Positions 22,107-24,340 of a stretch of DNA of 24,340 nt are shown piece by piece. The notes beneath the pieces are model-generated. The model ran no database searches, had not been told where the DNA came from, and worked only from the letters and a program-made list of their open reading frames with translations. Each line of letters begins with the position of its first letter. The stretch's first letter is position 1. Where the stretch lies: contig NZ_CALART010000046.1 in NCBI RefSeq assembly GCF_937888285.1, forward strand, positions 1 to 24,340, in the 5' to 3' direction. The position numbers and the translations under genes were made by a program. This DNA comes from an uncultured Aquimonas sp. Lineage in GTDB: Bacteria > Pseudomonadota > Gammaproteobacteria > Xanthomonadales > Xanthomonadaceae.

Positions 22107-24340
22107 CGCCGTTCAACGAGGACTCCCGCGTCAAGATCCCGGCGCTTCTGCACCTGACCCGGCTGGGCTACACCTACCTCTCGTTGAAGCACGCGAAGTG
22201 GGACGCGCGCAACAACATCTTCCCCGAACTGTTCGAGGAAGCCGTCGTGCGCATCAATCCCGGTCTGCGCCGCGAGGACGTGCCTGCCCTGCTCAACGAG
22301 ATACAGCTCAAGCTCAAGGGCGATGATCTCGGGCGGTCCTTTCACGAGCGGCTGACTGCCCGCTCAGGCACACGTCTGATCGACTTTGACAACCTGGATA
22401 ACAACAGCTGGCATGTCGTCACCGAGCTTCCATTCGAAAACGGCGAGGACGAGTTTCGCCCGGACATCACCCTGCTAGTGAACGGGATGCCGCTAGCGTT
22501 TATCGAGGTGAAGAAGCGCATGAATCCAGGCGGGGTGCTGGAAGAACGCGCCCGCATGGACCGTCGCCATGCCAACCCGAAGTTCCGCCACTTCTTCAAC
22601 CTCGTTCAGTTGATGGCGTTCTCCAACAACATGGAGTACGACGACGGGCAGTTTGAGCCGGTGCAGGGCGCGTTCTACGCCGCTTCCACCTACGGCGAGG
22701 CCAGTTTCAATTACTTCCGTGAGGAGCTTGCCACCGAGCTCGTAGCAACAGTGGCAGCTGCAGACGATGCGGTGGAGGACGTTGTCCTGTCCGATACCAA
22801 TCTGGTTGCAATCAAGGGGTCGCCGGAGTTTGAGCGCAACAAGGCATTAGACACGCCTACGCATCGCTTGCTGACCTCACTGTTCTGCCGGCAGCGCTTC
22901 GCCTTCCTCTTGCAGTACGCGTTCGTTTGGCTGACCACCGAGGACGGCATCGAAAAGCACGTCATGCGCTATCCGCAGCTGTTCGCCACGCAGGCCATCG
23001 CGAGCCGGTTGGGCGCTGGCGTTCGCAAGGGCATCGTTTGGCACACCCAGGGCAGCGGCAAGACCGCGCTGGCCTATTACAACGTGCGTTACCTCACCGA
23101 CTGGTTCCAGCAGCGAGGGCAGGTTGCGCGCTTCTACTTCATCGTCGATCGGCTTGACCTGCTGCGACAAGCGCGCGACGAATTCCGGATGCGCGGGCTC
23201 ACCGTCAACGTCATCGACAGCCGCCAAGCCTTCGTGCAGGACATGCGCAAGACCGTGGCGGTGGACAACGACCGCGGCGTACCGGAAATCACCGTCGTCA
23301 ACATCCAGAAGTTCAAGGACGACCCGGATTTCGACACAGCCCCCGACTACGCCCTGAACGTCCAACGCGTGTACTTCCTCGACGAAGTGCACCGCAGCTA
23401 CAACCCCAGGGGCAGCTTCCTGGCCAACCTGGAGCGATCCGACCGCAACGCCATCAAAATCGGGCTGACCGGCACCCCACTGATCGGCGAGCAGTTGCAG
23501 TCCAGGCAACTGTTCGGCGACTACATCCACACCTATTACTACAACGCATCCATCGCTGACGGCTTTACCCTGCGCCTGATCCGCGAAGAGATCGCTACCC
23601 GCTACAAGATGCAACTGCAACAGGCGCTGGCGGAAATCGAGGTCCGGCAAGGTGGCATCGATCGCAAGGCGCTATACGCGCACCCGCGCTTCGTCGGCCC
23701 GATGCTCGACTACATCCTCGACGACTTCCGCCAAGCACGCATCGTGCATGGCGACGCGAGCATCGGCGGCATGGTGATCTGCGACAGCGCCGAACAGGCG
23801 CGCGAACTTCACCGCCAGTTCCGCGAACGGATGGAACCACCAGCGCAAGCGATCGCGGAATCGGCCAGCGACGACAGCTACCAGCTGCCGCGCGCGGCCG
23901 AACCCCGCCGCGACTGTCTCAAGCCGCTCAGCGCGGCACTGATCCTGCACGACGAGGGCGACAAGGAATCCCGCGAGGACGAGGTCAAGGCCTACAAGGC
24001 TGGCAGGATCGACCTCCTGTTCGTCTACAACATGCTGCTCACCGGATTCAATGCCCCGCGGCTCAAGAAGCTCTATTTCGGCCGGGTGGTTCGCCAGCAC
24101 AACCTGTTGCAGGCGCTGACCCGGGTCAACCGCCGCTACCGAAAATTCCGCTACGGCTACGTGGTCGATTTCGCCGACATCCAGCGCGATTTCGACCGAG
24201 CCAATGCTGACTACTACGCTGAACTCACCGCCGAACTCGGCGACGAGATGCAGCACTACAGCAGCATCTTCAAGTCCGAGGCGGAGATCCGCGCGGACAT
24301 CGAGTCCATCCGCGAAGCGCTGTTCCACTATTCGCTCGAC
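22103..24340 (+). CDS. hsdR: Type I restriction enzyme, HsdR subunit (3' end outside window)
   Basis: The frame is open from a GTG at 22103 through the window end, giving 746 residues of a protein usually near 1000. The opening MTPFNEDSRVKIPALLHLTR is the expected HsdR N-terminus, which supports the GTG. Nuclease residues are visible as Asp121 in FRPDITLLV and Glu135-x-Lys137 in FIEVKKR. The SF2 translocase has Walker A HTQGSGKT (314-321), a DEAD-type DEVHRS (427-432), GLTGTPL around 456-459, and motif-VI-like QALTRVNRRY near the end of the visible part. The subunit cuts DNA at variable distance from unmethylated sites once complexed with HsdM and HsdS. Those genes are not in view and should lie downstream; no modification gene precedes it here. 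Translation is probably coupled to the 38-codon ORF it overlaps. Confidence 0.95.
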   Translation, partial: MTPFNEDSRVKIPALLHLTRLGYTYLSLKHAKWDARNNIFPELFEEAVVRINPGLRREDVPALLNEIQLKLKGDDLGRSFHERLTARSGTRLIDFDNLDNNSWHVVTELPFENGEDEFRPDITLLVNGMPLAFIEVKKRMNPGGVLEERARMDRRHANPKFRHFFNLVQLMAFSNNMEYDDGQFEPVQGAFYAASTYGEASFNYFREELATELVATVAAADDAVEDVVLSDTNLVAIKGSPEFERNKALDTPTHRLLTSLFCRQRFAFLLQYAFVWLTTEDGIEKHVMRYPQLFATQAIASRLGAGVRKGIVWHTQGSGKTALAYYNVRYLTDWFQQRGQVARFYFIVDRLDLLRQARDEFRMRGLTVNVIDSRQAFVQDMRKTVAVDNDRGVPEITVVNIQKFKDDPDFDTAPDYALNVQRVYFLDEVHRSYNPRGSFLANLERSDRNAIKIGLTGTPLIGEQLQSRQLFGDYIHTYYYNASIADGFTLRLIREEIATRYKMQLQQALAEIEVRQGGIDRKALYAHPRFVGPMLDYILDDFRQARIVHGDASIGGMVICDSAEQARELHRQFRERMEPPAQAIAESASDDSYQLPRAAEPRRDCLKPLSAALILHDEGDKESREDEVKAYKAGRIDLLFVYNMLLTGFNAPRLKKLYFGRVVRQHNLLQALTRVNRRYRKFRYGYVVDFADIQRDFDRANADYYAELTAELGDEMQHYSSIFKSEAEIRADIESIREALFHYSLD

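Noticed and set aside
1..24340. CRISPR arrays, tRNA or rRNA genes, insertion sequences
   Set aside because: I saw no regularly spaced repeats, no cloverleaf-like sequence and no transposase motif. A dedicated search would be needed to exclude very diverged cases.

Overview
The window looks like the chromosome of a GC-rich gammaproteobacterium, most likely a member of the Xanthomonadaceae (Lysobacter, Luteimonas or Stenotrophomonas type). That is an inference from the high GC, the GC-rich third codon positions and the style of the YjfI, PspA and flotillin proteins. No rRNA or housekeeping marker is present to confirm it.

Layout. (1) 3-692, plus strand: the 3' end of a sensor histidine kinase gene, then a gene-poor convergent gap. 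(2) 1026-12130, minus strand: a tightly packed seven-gene operon. In transcription order it is yjfI-like (DUF2170), PspA/IM30-like coiled coil, YqiJ-like membrane protein with an OB/NfeD-type tail, YqiK-like flotillin (SPFH), a 1770-residue AAA+ ATPase of the 'DNA repair ATPase' type (DUF3686), a 227-residue helical protein of unknown family, and a TelA/KlaA protein. Three junctions are 4-base ATGA overlaps and the other gaps are 19-65 bases, so the genes are probably co-transcribed. Together they look like an envelope stress or membrane remodelling machine. A perfect 11-bp inverted repeat covers the first gene's start codons. (3) 12131-13414: a gene-poor junction holding a short gene without a usual start codon and a possible gene fragment. 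(4) 13415-18738, plus strand: an accessory block with an AAA+ ATPase and a subtilisin-like protease that match the IetA/IetS anti-phage pair, followed by a 527-residue protein I do not recognise. (5) 18739-21640: a 558-base gene-free stretch with operator-like repeats, then an AlpA-like regulator, a small CxxC protein and a DUF3987 (YfjI-type) protein. This trio is typical of integrative elements, but no integrase is visible. (6) 21766 to the window end: an excisionase-type HTH protein, a 38-codon ORF overlapping both neighbours, and the first 746 codons of a type I restriction subunit HsdR.

The right half therefore reads as a defence and mobile-element island (IetAS, unknown gene, element replication module, type I restriction) beside a core-like membrane-stress operon. 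No tRNA, rRNA, CRISPR array or insertion sequence was seen.
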